Positions 1-33,737 of a DNA stretch of 64,000 bases are shown here, in pieces. Source of the stretch: Chrysomallon squamiferum (Eukaryota; Mollusca; Gastropoda; Neomphalida; Peltospiridae); the NCBI GenBank assembly GCA_012295275.1, contig CM022677.1, positions 25,770,602 to 25,834,601 of the forward strand. The letters are read 5' to 3'. Position 1 is the first letter of the stretch, and the number at the start of each line of letters is the position of its first letter. Both the position numbers and the translations under genes were made by a program. The notes under the pieces were generated by a model. The model saw nothing but the letters and a program-made list of their open reading frames with translations. It was not told where the DNA came from and ran no database searches.

Positions 1-518
1 TTTGTAAGAATGTGCTGAAATCATATTCCATTTTGAAATTATCCATTGATTGATTGATTGATTTTTTTTTTAGTTATAATTTATTTGATGATTTAAAATA
101 TATTTGTCTCTTTATATATATATGTAAATTTATTGACGTAAATTTATTCAGTTAAAACTATTTTTTAGCATTTCTCCTTTGAAAAGGATACTTACACCTA
201 GGAAAGGGATCTAAAATAAAACCAACTCCGGAAAAACAACTCTAATCGTAAGTTATAATCAACTACGATTATACAGTCCCTGCAACTGCAGCAAATAGTA
301 TTTCTTTTTTCTTTTTTGTTTTCTTTTTTTTTACAAAAGACCAATGCTGAGTTTTTTCCAGAGTTAATTTTTCTTATTCACATCAAGCATTATGTCTTAA
401 AAGCAATCACCTACTAAAGATATTTTACTATGTTTGTGCTCCTTATCATTTTTATTTTCATCGTCCATAGTTTCTTGTGAAATAAAAATAAGATAAAAGA
501 ATAAAACATCGGGGTTAC

Positions 519-20950
<20,432 letters not shown>

Positions 20951-21292
20951 TATTGTTATTGTTATTGTTATTGTTATCATCATCATTATCATTATCATTT
21001 TTATTGTTATTGGGTTGGGTTTTTTGTGGGGGGGTTTCAGCGTTATGAAATGTTTCCTTAATGTTATGATTGTTATTACTGTTAGTTTTGCTAAATACAA
21101 ACCTGAGTGTATCAAAAAAGCCTGAATCGTCAGTATTTCTGGTATCATTGTCATGTCGAATGTCGCAAATCCAAAAATGTTATCTGGAATTATATATTAT
21201 ATCATATTATATATCTCTGTGTGTGTGGGTGTGGGTGTTTGTGTGTGTGTGTGTGTGTGTGTATAAAAAACACTTATAGTCTGCATACTTTT

Positions 21293-21294
<2 letters not shown>

Positions 21295-21358
<64 letters not shown>
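21295..21358. repeat. GA dinucleotide array
   Basis: About 64 bp of pure GA, preceded by a GT run at 21215-21262. Confidence 0.95.
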
Positions 21359-21359
<1 letters not shown>

Positions 21360-21747
21360 ATTTCAACGACTTACCAACAGTAACAATTCGTATTTCAGTG
21401 ACGAAATGACGTCACGAATACAGAGGAAGTCTTCACGACCTTACCAAACCTTTTGAATATAAATAATTGGTTACTTTGACATGGCACATAATTTTAGAAC
21501 AAACATTTTTTTTTTTTTTAAATGAAAAAATAAAAAACAAAAATATTTAAATCAGATAAATCAGACGAATTGAAATTTGAAAGTTTGTTTACAAGATGGA
21601 CTTATATTGGATGGACGTTTAATTTCTTACATCAGGTGATTCGAGCTGACTTCTTTTAAAAAATTAAAAAACGACATTAGAATATTCGGAAAATGTTATA
21701 TAATAATAAATTGTAATAATAAAATGAGCATCAAAAAATCTCAGTAC

Positions 21748-21935
21748 CTCAATTTTATAGTACAAACTCTTTTCAAATCTTAATTTTCTTGACAAAAAAA
21801 AACAAAAAAAAACGATTTACTGCCTTTTATGAAAATTTGACTTTTCGCTTTGGCTATTACGTCATTAGATACCGTAATCAATACTTTCAGTACTGGAAAG
21901 TAACCTCCGGAAAGGACATCTGACCCCACACACAC
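21748..21935 (-). promoter_or_regulatory. Promoter/first-exon-like segment, copy 1
   Basis: On the minus strand: TGACGTAA (21857-21864), an A-rich tract, and a conserved end TTGAG|GTACTG resembling a first-exon donor. It aligns with four further segments ending at 22224, 23728, 24805 and 25678. Inference: alternative or relic first exons of gene Z. Confidence 0.45.
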
Positions 21936-22060
21936 ATACTTTTTAAAAACAGAGCATGTGACCCTCATATTGAAAGAATTGTCATCTGACTACATGTACT
22001 CCTGAACAAAAATACAGCGTCTGCAAGTGGCGTATCTCAAAAATTACAACAACAACAACA

Positions 22061-22118
<58 letters not shown>

Positions 22119-22223
22119 TTAAACAATTATTTTAAGCAAAAGCATAGTTGAAATAAATATCAGTTTCCAAGACAAACGCAGGATTAAACTTTTATAATAA
22201 ATTAAGGAACGAGACATTTTTAC

Positions 22224-22400
22224 CTCTTTTTTATAGGATTAACAGTTCTTGATTTTTTTTTTTTTTTTTTTTGTTAACATCGAAAACAAAACAAAAACGG
22301 TTTATTATTGGTTTTGAACTGTTACGTCATTAGATAACGTCATCACTTGAAGCACATGACGCACTATTTATTACCATTCGACCGTTATCAATTAAACTTG
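22224..22400 (-). promoter_or_regulatory. Promoter/first-exon-like segment, copy 2
   Basis: Two TGACG motifs (TGACGTTA and TGACGTAA), the ATAAACCGTTTTT block shared with copies 1 and 5, and donor-like AAGAG|GTAAAA. Confidence 0.45.
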
Positions 22401-22614
22401 ATCTCATTAGCATCAGCGAGTCAGTGTCAGTATTAGTGAGCTTTGTCTAAACACAGGTACAACTTTGTTTACATTTTTCTCTCACAATGTCTTCGTGTTT
22501 TTTGTGAGGGAGGTTATTATTGTTTTTTTTTATATGTTTTTTTGTTTGTTTGTTTATTTTTGTTGTTTTTTTAATCACTTCATTTAAGGTTTTATTATCA
22601 CGACGACCATTTAT

Positions 22615-22679
22615 TTATTTATTATTATTACTATTACTATTATTATTATTACTATTATTATTATTATTATTATTATTAC

Positions 22680-22754
<75 letters not shown>

Positions 22755-22925
22755 TACTATTATTATTATTACTATTATTATTATTATTATTATTATTACT
22801 ATTATTATTATTATTATTATTACTATTACTATTATTATTATTATTATTATTATTACTATTATTATTATTATTACTATTACTATTATTATTATTACTATTA
22901 TTACTATTATTATTATTACTATTAC

Positions 22926-23007
<82 letters not shown>
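22615..23007. repeat. 390-bp TTA array with TAC interruptions
   Basis: (TTA)n with regularly spaced TAC variants. It produces long artefactual Leu and Asn open frames on the two strands. Confidence 0.95.
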
Positions 23008-23319
23008 TATTGTTTGTTTCTTTGTTTGTATTTTTGTTTGCTTATTTTTTCGCGATTCATTAAAATTATTTATAGCCGCATTAATAAAAGGACACACACA
23101 CACACACACATAGATTAGATATATAGATATATATATATACACACAATTTTAAAGCTTTAAACAAATTTCTTTTACAGAGAAAAGCATGTGTAATCGATTG
23201 CAAATAATTTAAAATTAAATATTTTATTTTATAAAAAAATGATTTAAATTCGAAGGTTACTGTGCACATGGCGTTCCGCGTTACGTATTTAAAACTTTAT
23301 TATTTTAAAAAGGCGCGAG

Positions 23320-23357
<38 letters not shown>

Positions 23358-23727
23358 ACAATTTAAAACCCTGACTAGTACTCTTTACTGATTGGCTGAT
23401 TGGCTGTATACTCTACGATGGTCTTTTCAGGAGAGGTGGGGGTCATCACCTTAGAGAAAGTTATCCTATTTAAAACATTCTACCAAACTTCCCCTGTTCG
23501 TACACAGAATTGTTTTAATAAAATACTGATTTAATATGTTGTAGCAGTAACGTTAAAAAAAAATAATAATAACAACATCAACTGAATTATTTTTAAAAAT
23601 TAATTAAGTCCATAACTGAAATAACGGTAGACAAAAAAAAAAAATAAAAAAAAAAACATTAAAGAAAAATAGAGATCACTGTTACAGTGAGAAATAAAAC
23701 AAAAAGAACATCTTGTAGGTTTTTAAC

Positions 23728-23830
23728 CTTTGTTTGATGGGATTCACTGTCTTAAATTCTTAATTTTATAGCAAGAAACGTTTTACTGCTTCAAAGAAAA
23801 AATATTCTTTGTCATCTGAATTATTTTAAA
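23728..23830 (-). promoter_or_regulatory. Promoter/first-exon-like segment, copy 3 (truncated)
   Basis: TATAAAATTAAG, then GACAGTGAATCCCATC and a weakened donor AAAG|GTTAAA. The TGACG part is not visible. Confidence 0.4.
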
Positions 23831-24804
23831 AATTTGAAAAAAACAAAACAACATTTTTTTTTTTTTTTTTTTAAGCGCGCATTTCAGAAATAACAGCAGA
23901 CACAAATACGCAAAATTACTTCCATAAAAACAGGGATGCTTAGAAAAATTAACTATTAATAATGAAGTGATCCCTTCATTAATGCGGTTATCTAATCAAA
24001 GGTGAGAAGCAATTATTCTAAAAATAATAATAATAATAATAATAATAATAATCATAATAATCAATAATAAAAAAAAAAAAAAAAAAGAAGAAAGAAAAGT
24101 GTCATCACATTTGATATTATCCTGATGTCCAGTACACTGGTCAAACTCTGAAATTAGTTTATCCCTAATGGTGGGGCGTGTAATAAAAAAAGCGACAACT
24201 TTCTATTTTAAAGCTGTGAAAAAAATATATATATATATATTCTTTTACAGATCAATTTAAATTAAACATTTTATTTTATAAAAATAAAACAAAATAATTT
24301 AAATACGAATGAAGGTTACTGTACTCATGGCGTTCCGAGACACGTATATAAAGTTTTATTATTTTTGAAAAGGAGAAAAAAAAAATAATAATAATAAAAA
24401 TTACGAAGAAAATAAGAGAAACGAAAATGTAAACAAAGTTTCCACATCTCTGACTAATACTCTTCACTGATTGGCTGATGCTGAAAAACTATATATTCGT
24501 CTGCTTGAAGTAGCATCACTGAAGCAAATGTTTTTGTTTTTTTCTGTTGAATGTATTGTATCAAAATTTACCTATTCGTAAACAGAATTGTTTTGATAAA
24601 AATCACTATGTTACACCAAAATAAATAATATCAACCAAATTATGATAAATATTCGAAAAGAACATTATTTTAAGCAAGTGCACAACTCAAATAACACTAG
24701 ATTAAAAATGGTACCAAATTATAAAAAAGAAAATAATTTTTAAATAAATACACAATTAAGATATACTGTTACAATAAGAAATAAAACAATGGGGAAAAAG
24801 TTAC

Positions 24805-24975
24805 CTCTGTTCTGTAGTATTCACTGTCTTATAGTCTTAATTTTATAACTAAAAAGCAGTATATTTCTTCAATTAAGAATTTGACTTTTGGCTTTACCAG
24901 TTACGTCAGTGGAAAACGTCATTAGTATAGCACGCGCGCATAATTAATTTTCATCTCATTAGCATCAACCAATCA
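24805..24975 (-). promoter_or_regulatory. Promoter/first-exon-like segment, copy 4
   Basis: On the minus strand: TGACGTTTT and TGACGTAA, then TATAAAATTAAG, about 30 nt, then CAGAG|GTAACT. This is the best TATA-to-donor spacing in the set. Confidence 0.5.
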
Positions 24976-25476
24976 GCAATCAGTATTAGCGTGTCAGAAA
25001 AGTACAAGGAAACTGTGTTTACATGTATGTGTGACCACATAATTATTATTTTTATTATTATTATTATTATTATTATTACTACTACTACTACTACTGGTAC
25101 TATTTATTTTATTTTATTTTATTACGTCATGCAAACTATTATGATCATGATAGTAACATTTTTTCGGGTTTTTGTTGTTGTTGTTGTTGTTGTTGTTTTT
25201 TTCCAAAAAAAAAAAAAAAATATATGTTCCATTTTATGGCAGCTAAGTTTAAAAACAATTAGAGAGATGATATCGGAAGGTAATAACCGCACTAATCAAG
25301 GGATTAATATATATATATATATATATTTTTTATTCGTATATGTTCAAATTGCATACAAATGAAAAATAATGAAATCAAATAAAATAATAATAAAAAGTGA
25401 GAGCCGTACATTTATGATATTAAAACCAATATCACATACACACATGCAAAGATAGAGATAGATAGATAGATAGATT

Positions 25477-25523
<47 letters not shown>

Positions 25524-25677
25524 TACGACCAAAATAATTTCAGTTCAAAAATTCATATTAAAAGTTTTAATTTTTAAGCATATCTATAGCCAAGAATTAT
25601 TGTTATTATTATTTTCTTTTTCTTCTTCTTGAGGTTTAACTGTTCCTACAAAACATTTTAAATGCAGCAAATTTTAC

Positions 25678-25860
25678 CTCTGTTTCCTAGAATGAAATTT
25701 CTTAAATTCGTAATCTTCTCATATAAAAACGGTTTATTGCCTTGCAAAATATTTGAATTTTGATTTTGCCTATGACGTCATTAATAACGTCATTGTTTTC
25801 AATACGGTACTGTCGGCTCCAGAGTTTGGGAGGCACCAAAGCTAGAAATCAGATCCCATG
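25678..25860 (-). promoter_or_regulatory. Promoter/first-exon-like segment, copy 5
   Basis: Palindromic TGACGTCA (25773-25780), a second TGACGTTA, ATAAACCGTTTTTATATGAG, and donor ACAGAG|GTAAAA. TGACGTCA is the consensus for CREB/ATF-type factors. Confidence 0.5.
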
Positions 25861-26003
25861 TAAGCATTTTTACCAAATTAAAAAATGCGGAGTGAATCTT
25901 TTAACTGTTTAATAACGTTTTGTTTTGATTTCTTAATTTTGTTTAAATAAAAAAAAAATCCATGCAAATATATAGCAGAAATCATCTTTCATTTATTTTA
26001 ACG

Positions 26004-26044
<41 letters not shown>

Positions 26045-26054
26045 GGAAATAATT

Positions 26055-26745
26055 GTTACCCATGGCAAAAAGTAGCCTGTGATGTGTTTGTCAACAAAGG
26101 AGCTCAATACCTAAATACAGCTGATTACTACGACAAAATCCCAGTGGTCCAAAAACTACAAACTACTTCCTTAAAATACATCGACAGTTAAAATCCATAG
26201 TTGCGGAGAATGGAATACGGAAAACCTTGGTTTCGGATAATGTGCCACAGTACAACAGTCGTGAGTTAGCTTCATTCTGCGAATCACGGGGAATCACTCA
26301 CGTGACCAGCTGGCCCCTCTACTCGCAAAGCAATGGATTCGTTGAATGAATAGTACAGACCGTAAAAAACTTACTTAAGAAATCTCAAAGTAACAGACAA
26401 GATCCACATCTGGCCTTATTGGTGAATCGAAACACTCCGATCGACAACAAATTAGCAGCACCAACCAACCTGCGCAACAACAGAGACTATCGAACTCAAC
26501 CACCATCAAGTGACCGTTTACAACTATCGAACTCAACCACCAAAACATCGAAAAAACACCAATGACCGTTTACAACATCTTATGTACCAGCCTCCAGTCA
26601 GATAATTCAAATCTTGAACAGTTTCCTCGGAACATCGCCAAAAAACATCAAAAACATCAATATGACAAAAGATCCAGGAAGTTGAACCACGTCTAAGTGG
26701 TCGTGATAGGAAGTCGACAATTAAAGTTGTATTACAACTCTGTAT
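26055..26745 (+). mobile_element. Decayed Ty3/Gypsy-type retroelement integrase fragment
   Basis: Broken plus-strand frames show the order of a retroelement integrase core: P-W-Q-K-V-A-C-D near the start (D codon at 26081), Q-Y-L-N-T-A-D-Y-Y, S-D-N-V-P-Q-Y-N-S, H-V-T-S-W-P-L-Y, and S-N-G-F-V-E followed at once by a stop. Further stops and frame changes follow, and the end is a jumble of partial repeats. The three acidic positions are recognisable, but no reverse transcriptase, gag or LTR is seen. A dead fragment. Confidence 0.78.
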
Positions 26746-26759
26746 AATCTAGTGACATG

Positions 26760-27550
26760 TTAATAAGTAGTCTACGACAATGTGCCAAACCAAGAACAAG
26801 AATGTGACCAAATTAGTCATTATTAATATCAGAACTGACAGTATAAGAAAGTATCCGAGAAACGTCAGATATTAATAGTTTATTATTTTATTATTTTGAA
26901 CTTCAAATTCTTAAACAGTTTTATGTTTTGAAACATTTTTTTAATATAAGCTAATTGTTCTACAGTTGGTACAGCATTTAAATGCAAGTATATCAATTAA
27001 GAGTATCTAGTATTCTTTTTTTTTTTTTCATTTTTTTTTTTTTTTCTTCTTCTTTTTTTCTTTCTCTAAAAGTGAAGTGTATTAATTGTAACAACTACGG
27101 TACTGACAGGTTCATGCCAGGCGTGCAGCGTTGACTACGACCGGACCCTGGATGGTCCCAGACACAGTGTGACGAGTGAATAAAACAAATTACTCATGCT
27201 ATGCCATTAGTCAGCTTCACACACAAAGCGCAGAACAGCGCAAACAGTGTTTACTGAATGAAGCATTCTGCAGTTTAAACCATTCACTGAAAACTTGAAA
27301 CATACCTTTCTCCACTGCTGTCTGTTGTACAGAGTTCTTCTGTTCCCGAGACAGTTCTGTCCTTCTACTTGATTTACTTTTCAATCAGTTATCTTTCTTT
27401 TTGCAAGGATGAATGTGTTCAGTGATCTTGTGGGTTCCAAATGATTTCTTTCACTGTTTGTACTGTTTTCTTTTATTCGCCAACAATGGGAACATCAGCA
27501 ACTAACCAAATGAAAATGAAAACAGCATAGGTGGAATTTTTCATCAGAAG
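26760..27550. other. Intergenic, no gene recognised
   Basis: Mixed-composition sequence with a T-rich run at 27015-27065. A GAGAAAG|GTATGT donor-like site on the minus strand near 27306 could end a non-coding first exon, but nothing else supports it. Confidence 0.4.
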
Positions 27551-27554
27551 TGTT

Positions 27555-27897
27555 GATCCATTCAACAAGCGTATCTGTCAGGTACTGTCCTGTCTGTGTT
27601 AGTGACCCATTCAACAAGCGTATCTGTCAGGTACTGTCCTGTCTGTGTTAGTGATCCATGCAACAAGCGTATCTATCAGGTACTGTCCTGTCTGTCTTAG
27701 TGATCCATTCAACAAGCGTATCTGTCAGGTACTGTCCTGTCTGTGTTAGTGACCCATTCAACAAGCGTATCTGTCAGGTACTGTCCTGTCTGTGTTAGTG
27801 ATCCATGCAACAAGCGTATCTATCAGGTACTGTCCTGTCTGTGTTAGTGATCCATTCAACAAGCGTATCTATCAGGTACTGTCCTGTCTGTGTTAGT
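27555..27897. repeat. 49-bp minisatellite, seven copies, trimeric order
   Basis: Unit GATCCATTCAACAAGCGTAT and following bases, 49 bp. Copies 1-3 and 4-6 carry the same sequence of variants (GATCCATTC/CTG, GACCCATTC/CTG, GATCCATGC/CTA), so a 147-bp trimer was itself duplicated. Confidence 0.95.
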
Positions 27898-29760
27898 GAT
27901 CTAATTTCGAATCGTGTCTAAGTTGCACGTGATAAACAAGTTTACTAAGTTAGATATATGCGGTACAAATACATTAAAACACGAAGATGGACGATAGGAC
28001 CAAGTCCCGTTTGTCGACAATTCGGTACAGAACAGTGATAATGGATGATATACCGGTTAACAATGCAAAGGAAGCGATTTGATTCAGAACAAATAATCAA
28101 AAGTGCATGTTCCTAGGTAAATGTGGCTGAAAGTTATTGCCAATTTGCCGATATCTACATTAGATCTATTCTTTAATTTAGAAATTTGAACTGTGATTGC
28201 ACTAATTGTCATTTGTCGAATAAGCTCTGCTGGCCAACCACATGAAGGTGCAGATCTTGTTTAGTTACGTCAGACCTTTAATAAACGACTTTCTTAACAA
28301 CAAGGTTTCACTTCTAGTTAACAAGATTCCAGATCATAAATATTTGGTCGACGACATGTCAACGATAACATAACGACAGCTTCGGGAACATTAGCTCCTG
28401 TTTTATTATACGTCACACACAGATAAATTTATGCATGCGTTTATCTTTTAATAATACACACATGCGTATATACATGTTATTTATTTCACCATTTTTTTAA
28501 GTATTACACCTGTCTAGGAAGGATCGCGGGGCAATCACCTTTCGCAAATTCGAACATAATTTTTTTTTTTTTTTTTATCTTTATTGTTAGAAACAGAAAG
28601 AGCCAATGACTTTCATAGACAGATAAAACTCGTTTCAATAAAGTTCAAACCAGACGATTTTCTTCACCTTCCTGATCAATATTTCAGGAGCGTTTTCCCA
28701 GAGATGTCGGTTGTTAGATTTGTAACGATGTCGTAAAATGGCGCTGATGACAACATCGCGACTGTTAGCCAAAAGTGTCGATTACTTGCCGTTACGATGT
28801 ACTCATTAGACAGCGTGCATTGCGTGCAGTGATGTGAAGAAAACAAAATGTTTAACAGATGTAGCTGTTTATACGTATTTTGTTGAATAAACTGTGCATT
28901 ATTGCAGACTAATTATTACAACAACTATTATTTAACTTTCTATTGTGCCCTTTTGCTGTATTTTGTGCTTGAATAAGTCAACAACAAATCTGATCAAACA
29001 TTTTCTGAATGTTGTTATAATAATAATAATAATCATAATAATCATAATAATAATAATAACATTCTGACTGCACAATGTATATATATATATATATATATAT
29101 ATATTTTTAACATATATAAAATATAAATATTCATGATATTTACATATATACTCACTTGCAAAGCATACAAAGTCAAAGTTTTATTACAGCTAACAGTGTC
29201 ATGCATAAAATTACGTTCGTTTCTTTGAAAACTGTTTCTCTCATCCAGGTGTTAATGTGCAATCTTCAGATGTTTTTATAAAACCAGCTGACGTATGAAA
29301 TTATCTAAATGCATAACAACAAGAGACTCGGAACGCAGAAAGGCTATTGTAAACAGTGTATATTGTCTCTAACAACAGTTATGGAAACGACAACTGTTTC
29401 AAATGTTACGTTCTTATATACAAATAAATGTTTGCAACCAATAAAACGTCCGAAGAACTTGATTGTAATCGTTTTCGTGGACAACAAATAAACCTCTCAA
29501 AGAATATGCTTTAATTTAAAATAAACAGAAAACTTCTTGAAGTGTATAACGAAATAAATCGAAAAATTACTCCTTTTTCTAAATTGTATTATTAAATAAC
29601 TGTACATCAGCATGTGCAGAAGTTCCTATAGAACATTATAATGAAAACTGCATGTTCCTAAGTAAGCGTGGCTGACAAATCCAAGAAGATGTTCCAAAAC
29701 GACGTCCAAGATTTCGTAGCCAGGAACTGTAAGCATCAGCGGATGATGCTAATGATCATG
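27898..29760. other. Intergenic, no gene recognised
   Basis: Comparatively complex sequence without an open frame of useful length or a splice-supported exon that I can defend. Contains a short ATA array (29020-29060) and a TA run (29078-29104). Confidence 0.4.
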
Positions 29761-29765
29761 TAAGT

Positions 29766-29767
<2 letters not shown>

Positions 29768-29825
<58 letters not shown>

Positions 29826-30728
29826 GAGTTCTTAATGAAGTATTTATTATTAAATATTTCCTATGGGAATTTTGTTTGTTTGTTTGTTATGGGTTTTTTT
29901 TTTTCATTGTTGTTCTTATTTTATTTTATTTTATTTTATTTAAAAAAGAGTTCTTAATGTTGTATTTATTATTAAATATGTCCTATGTGTATTTTTCTTT
30001 TTCATTGTTGTTTTTATTTTATTTTATTTATTTTTCATTTATTTTCATTTTATTGTTGTTGTTGTTGTCGTTATTATTATCATTATTTATTAATGTATGT
30101 TTATATTTTATTTTCTTCATCATCTTACTTTTTTTTCTTCTTTTTTTTTTTTTCTTCTTCATATTTTTCTTCTTGCTGTTTTGTTTTGTTTATATTATTT
30201 ATTTACATTGTTTCAGTTTTATTTTCATTTCGTGGTTTACTGAGTGGCGCGCTATTCAGTCATCTGATGACGAAATATAAACGTAAACGTCCGTTTGACG
30301 TAACTAACCGTTATTTCTTAAACAACACAAAAACAAAAAACAACTGAAAATAACAGTCAAGGGAGTTAATACAATTTTTAATAGTAAGAAGTTTTTAATA
30401 TTTTTCTAAAAAGAAGTAAAACTGCTAATCCAGTTCAGTTTGGACCGCATCAGCTACTGAAGTAAGTTACTGTCTACACAACATCCCTCACGTGCTACAA
30501 ATATCTGTGTGCGTGTGTGCGTGTGTGCGTGCGTCTGTGTTAACCATATTTGGATGTTTTTATATCAGTTCGTGCAGTGGTTTTCTCGTCGTTCTGTTTT
30601 ATTTATTTATTTATAGATTATAGATCTCTGTTTGTTGTTGTTGTTGTTAGTAGTAGTAGTAGTAGCAGTAATGTATGAGGTATGTCAGAAAAGTCACTGG
30701 AAAGAAGAAGAACAACAACAACAATGAC

Positions 30729-30785
<57 letters not shown>

Positions 30786-32350
30786 TAAGAGAAAGAAGAA
30801 GGACATTTAAAAAGATGTTCATTATCATTTAGTTAATAATATAATAAATATAATAATAATAAAACTCGCTAACAGCTGCGCGTTCAACACACAGCAAACA
30901 TTTAATTCACTGAAGTAGAATAAAACTAAGCATCCAATCAAATGTCAGTGTAACGATCAGGTGACCTATCGCGAGCCAATTATGGTTTGTTTACAGTACA
31001 CTGCGTCAAATGATTGTCCCAAAACAGTACGCGTTCAATAGCTTTTGTTATTATTACGTCACAAAAATGTTTTTATTCACGAAAATAAAAAATAAAAAAC
31101 GGACGAATAACAACGGATTTTGGTAGCTACTGTAATTTTCTGTTAAAAATTAGACACGCCCTTCTCAACAAATTGACATCATATTCCACATGCATGCCAT
31201 AAAAATATACTGAAGTACTGCAACGGTTTCAAAAGATTTATCGTTTTAATAGGTGGATCATATGTCTGTTGTTGTTTTTGTTGTTGTTGTTGTTTTTAAG
31301 AACTTCTTTTCCACACTGTTGTTCTGTTGACACACACAGACACAGACACACACACACATATATATATATATATACATATATGCACACATATATAAAAGAT
31401 CATTATCCATAAAGAGTGATATTTTAAGCAAAATGTAATATAGAGCTAAATATAATTTTTATTAGTAGGACAGATATGTGAGAAATACGTTCACTTCTGA
31501 CATGAAGCAGAAAAACCAATATGGCCACCTCGTACATTCTCTCATACATGCACTGTTCATATACCAAGAGAACAAAAGACATCTAAAGAGAAAACAGAGT
31601 AAGTGAGAATGAAATGTGTAATCAGCAAAATGTACGATTGTTTTGGCGATTTTAAATGAATCGCTATGAAATCAGCAGCAGTATCTTTGGTAAGAGTGAT
31701 AGCAAGATTTAGATGTTTGTAATTCTAGATTTCTTTTTGATTCTGAGCTCGAAACCCTTCTGAACTTAAAATAAAGCAAACATTAAATAATCAAAACAAC
31801 CATTAATTCACTCTGTGTTAGCTGATGTTATGACGAGGTGTCGTTTTGGAGACAATATCAGCGACATTTTCTGTAATGCTGACAAAAGTGTGAAAGAATC
31901 GGGGTTTGTTTTTCTACTGTTGTTGTTGTTGGTGGTGGTGGTGGTGGTGGTGGTGGTTTTGGTGTTGTTATAGAAGAGTTCAGATTGAGTCTTTTTATAA
32001 ATATACGTTATTTCAGTGCTTTCAAATTCTATTCCCAATAACCTATTCAACGAATTGACTCATTTTTTTGCTTGAAAGGCGATTTTTTTTTTTTTTTTTG
32101 TGGGTTTTTTACATTTTTATTTGGTTCTTGGTTTTGTTTTGTTTTTGGTTGTTGTTGTTTTTTGAAGGTTATTATAAATATTTTGATTTTATAGAAGATT
32201 AAATACAATGTTATGTTCGTAAATTTTGGTTTTCATGTAATAACTCCCTGTTTCCTTGCTTTTGTTTTTGCGAACTATTTTTACATTCCCGTTCTCTCGA
32301 TTTCTGTCTGCCTTCCTAGCATTCTGCCTTTGCGTTTGTCTGTCTATCTG
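29768..32350. other. Intergenic, microsatellite-rich, no gene recognised
   Basis: ATA arrays (29771-29823, 30728-30784), T-rich stretches producing Phe/Leu pseudo-frames, a GT/GC run near 30510 and a GTG/TTG run near 31921-31970. No splice-consistent exon found. Confidence 0.4.
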
Positions 32351-32391
32351 TCTATCCAAAAATGTGTCAAAAATTACATTCAGAAACTTAC

Positions 32392-32735
<344 letters not shown>

Positions 32736-33686
32736 TTTTACACATTTTTAATGAAACTAAAAAGCTCCTTCAGATAAGAAAGCTGCTAAAGTGTGATTGT
32801 ATTTGTTTGTTTATTTGTGTGTTTGTTTTTGTGTTTAAGAATGTTTTTGCATTGGTATATTCATGTCTGTGTTTGTATTTCTATGTTTGTTTTTGTTTCT
32901 GTATGTTTATGGGTATGTTTGTTTTCGTATGTTTATGGGTATGATTAAGAGTGTTTGCGTTTGTACGTTTATGTGCGTTTTGGTATTTGTATGCCTATGT
33001 GTGTGGTTCTATTTGTATACTGAGTGTATGTCTTTGTGTCTGTATGTTTAGTGTGTGTGTGTGTGTGTGTGTGTGCGTGCGTGCGTGTGTGTGTTCTACA
33101 GGACTTTACTAAGGTTTAGTTTATATTATTAATATTATAGTAGTGGTCTTTACTGTACCTTTATTGTAAAAAATAGTTAACGTTTTTATTTTATTTATTT
33201 ACTTATTTATATTTGTCTGTTTGTTTGTTTGTTATTTAGTTATTTAGTTATTTATTTATTAATTTATCTATTTATTTATTTTATAATTACTGCTTCAATG
33301 ATTATCTTCTCCCAGCCATTCTCACTGCTTTGTTTTTTTTGCTTGTTTATCTTCTCGTTTATTTATTTTGTCGCTTCCGGTTATTTGTTTATTTCTTTGT
33401 CGGTTTTTTGTTTAGTTTATTTGTTAGTTTGTTCCTTCCTTTTTTCTTTCTTTCTTTTCTTTTCTCTTTCTTTCTTTCTTTCTTTCTTTATTTATTTATT
33501 TATAAATTTATTTACTTACATATTGCTTTATATATTCTTGTGACTTTTTTTTGCTTGTTGTTTTGTTATACTTTTTTGCATTCTTTTTGTTTTTTCAACT
33601 GTTATTTTTCTTCTTTTCGTTTTCGTTTTCTTCTTTCTTTAATTCGTCCGTTTATGAGGCTCTTTCTTTATTAACATACATGTTTT

Positions 33687-33737
33687 TTCGTTGATTTGTT
33701 CCCTAGACGAAAAGAAAAAAACGAAATCAACGAATAA
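33687..33737. repeat. Small inverted repeat at the T-rich/A-rich switch
   Basis: TTCGTTGATTT and AAATCAACGAA flank about 27 bp exactly where the strand composition switches. Confidence 0.7.

Larger units (their letters stand above)
23141..25000. repeat. Diverged tandem duplication of about 1.06-1.1 kb
   Basis: Segments around 23225-23330 and 24300-24370 share GAAGGTTACTGT, CATGGCGTTCCG and TTTATTATTTT in the same order. CTGATTGGCTGAT recurs at 23389 and 24468, and the promoter-like ends at 23728 and 24805 are 1077 bp apart. Confidence 0.7.

Noticed and set aside
22520-23142. Long poly-Leu and poly-Asn open frames
   Set aside because: Produced entirely by the TTA array on the two strands; no start context, splice sites or non-repeat coding sequence.
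27555-27897. Regular 49-bp direct repeats as a CRISPR-like array
   Set aside because: Units abut with no unique spacers and the DNA is clearly from an animal genome.
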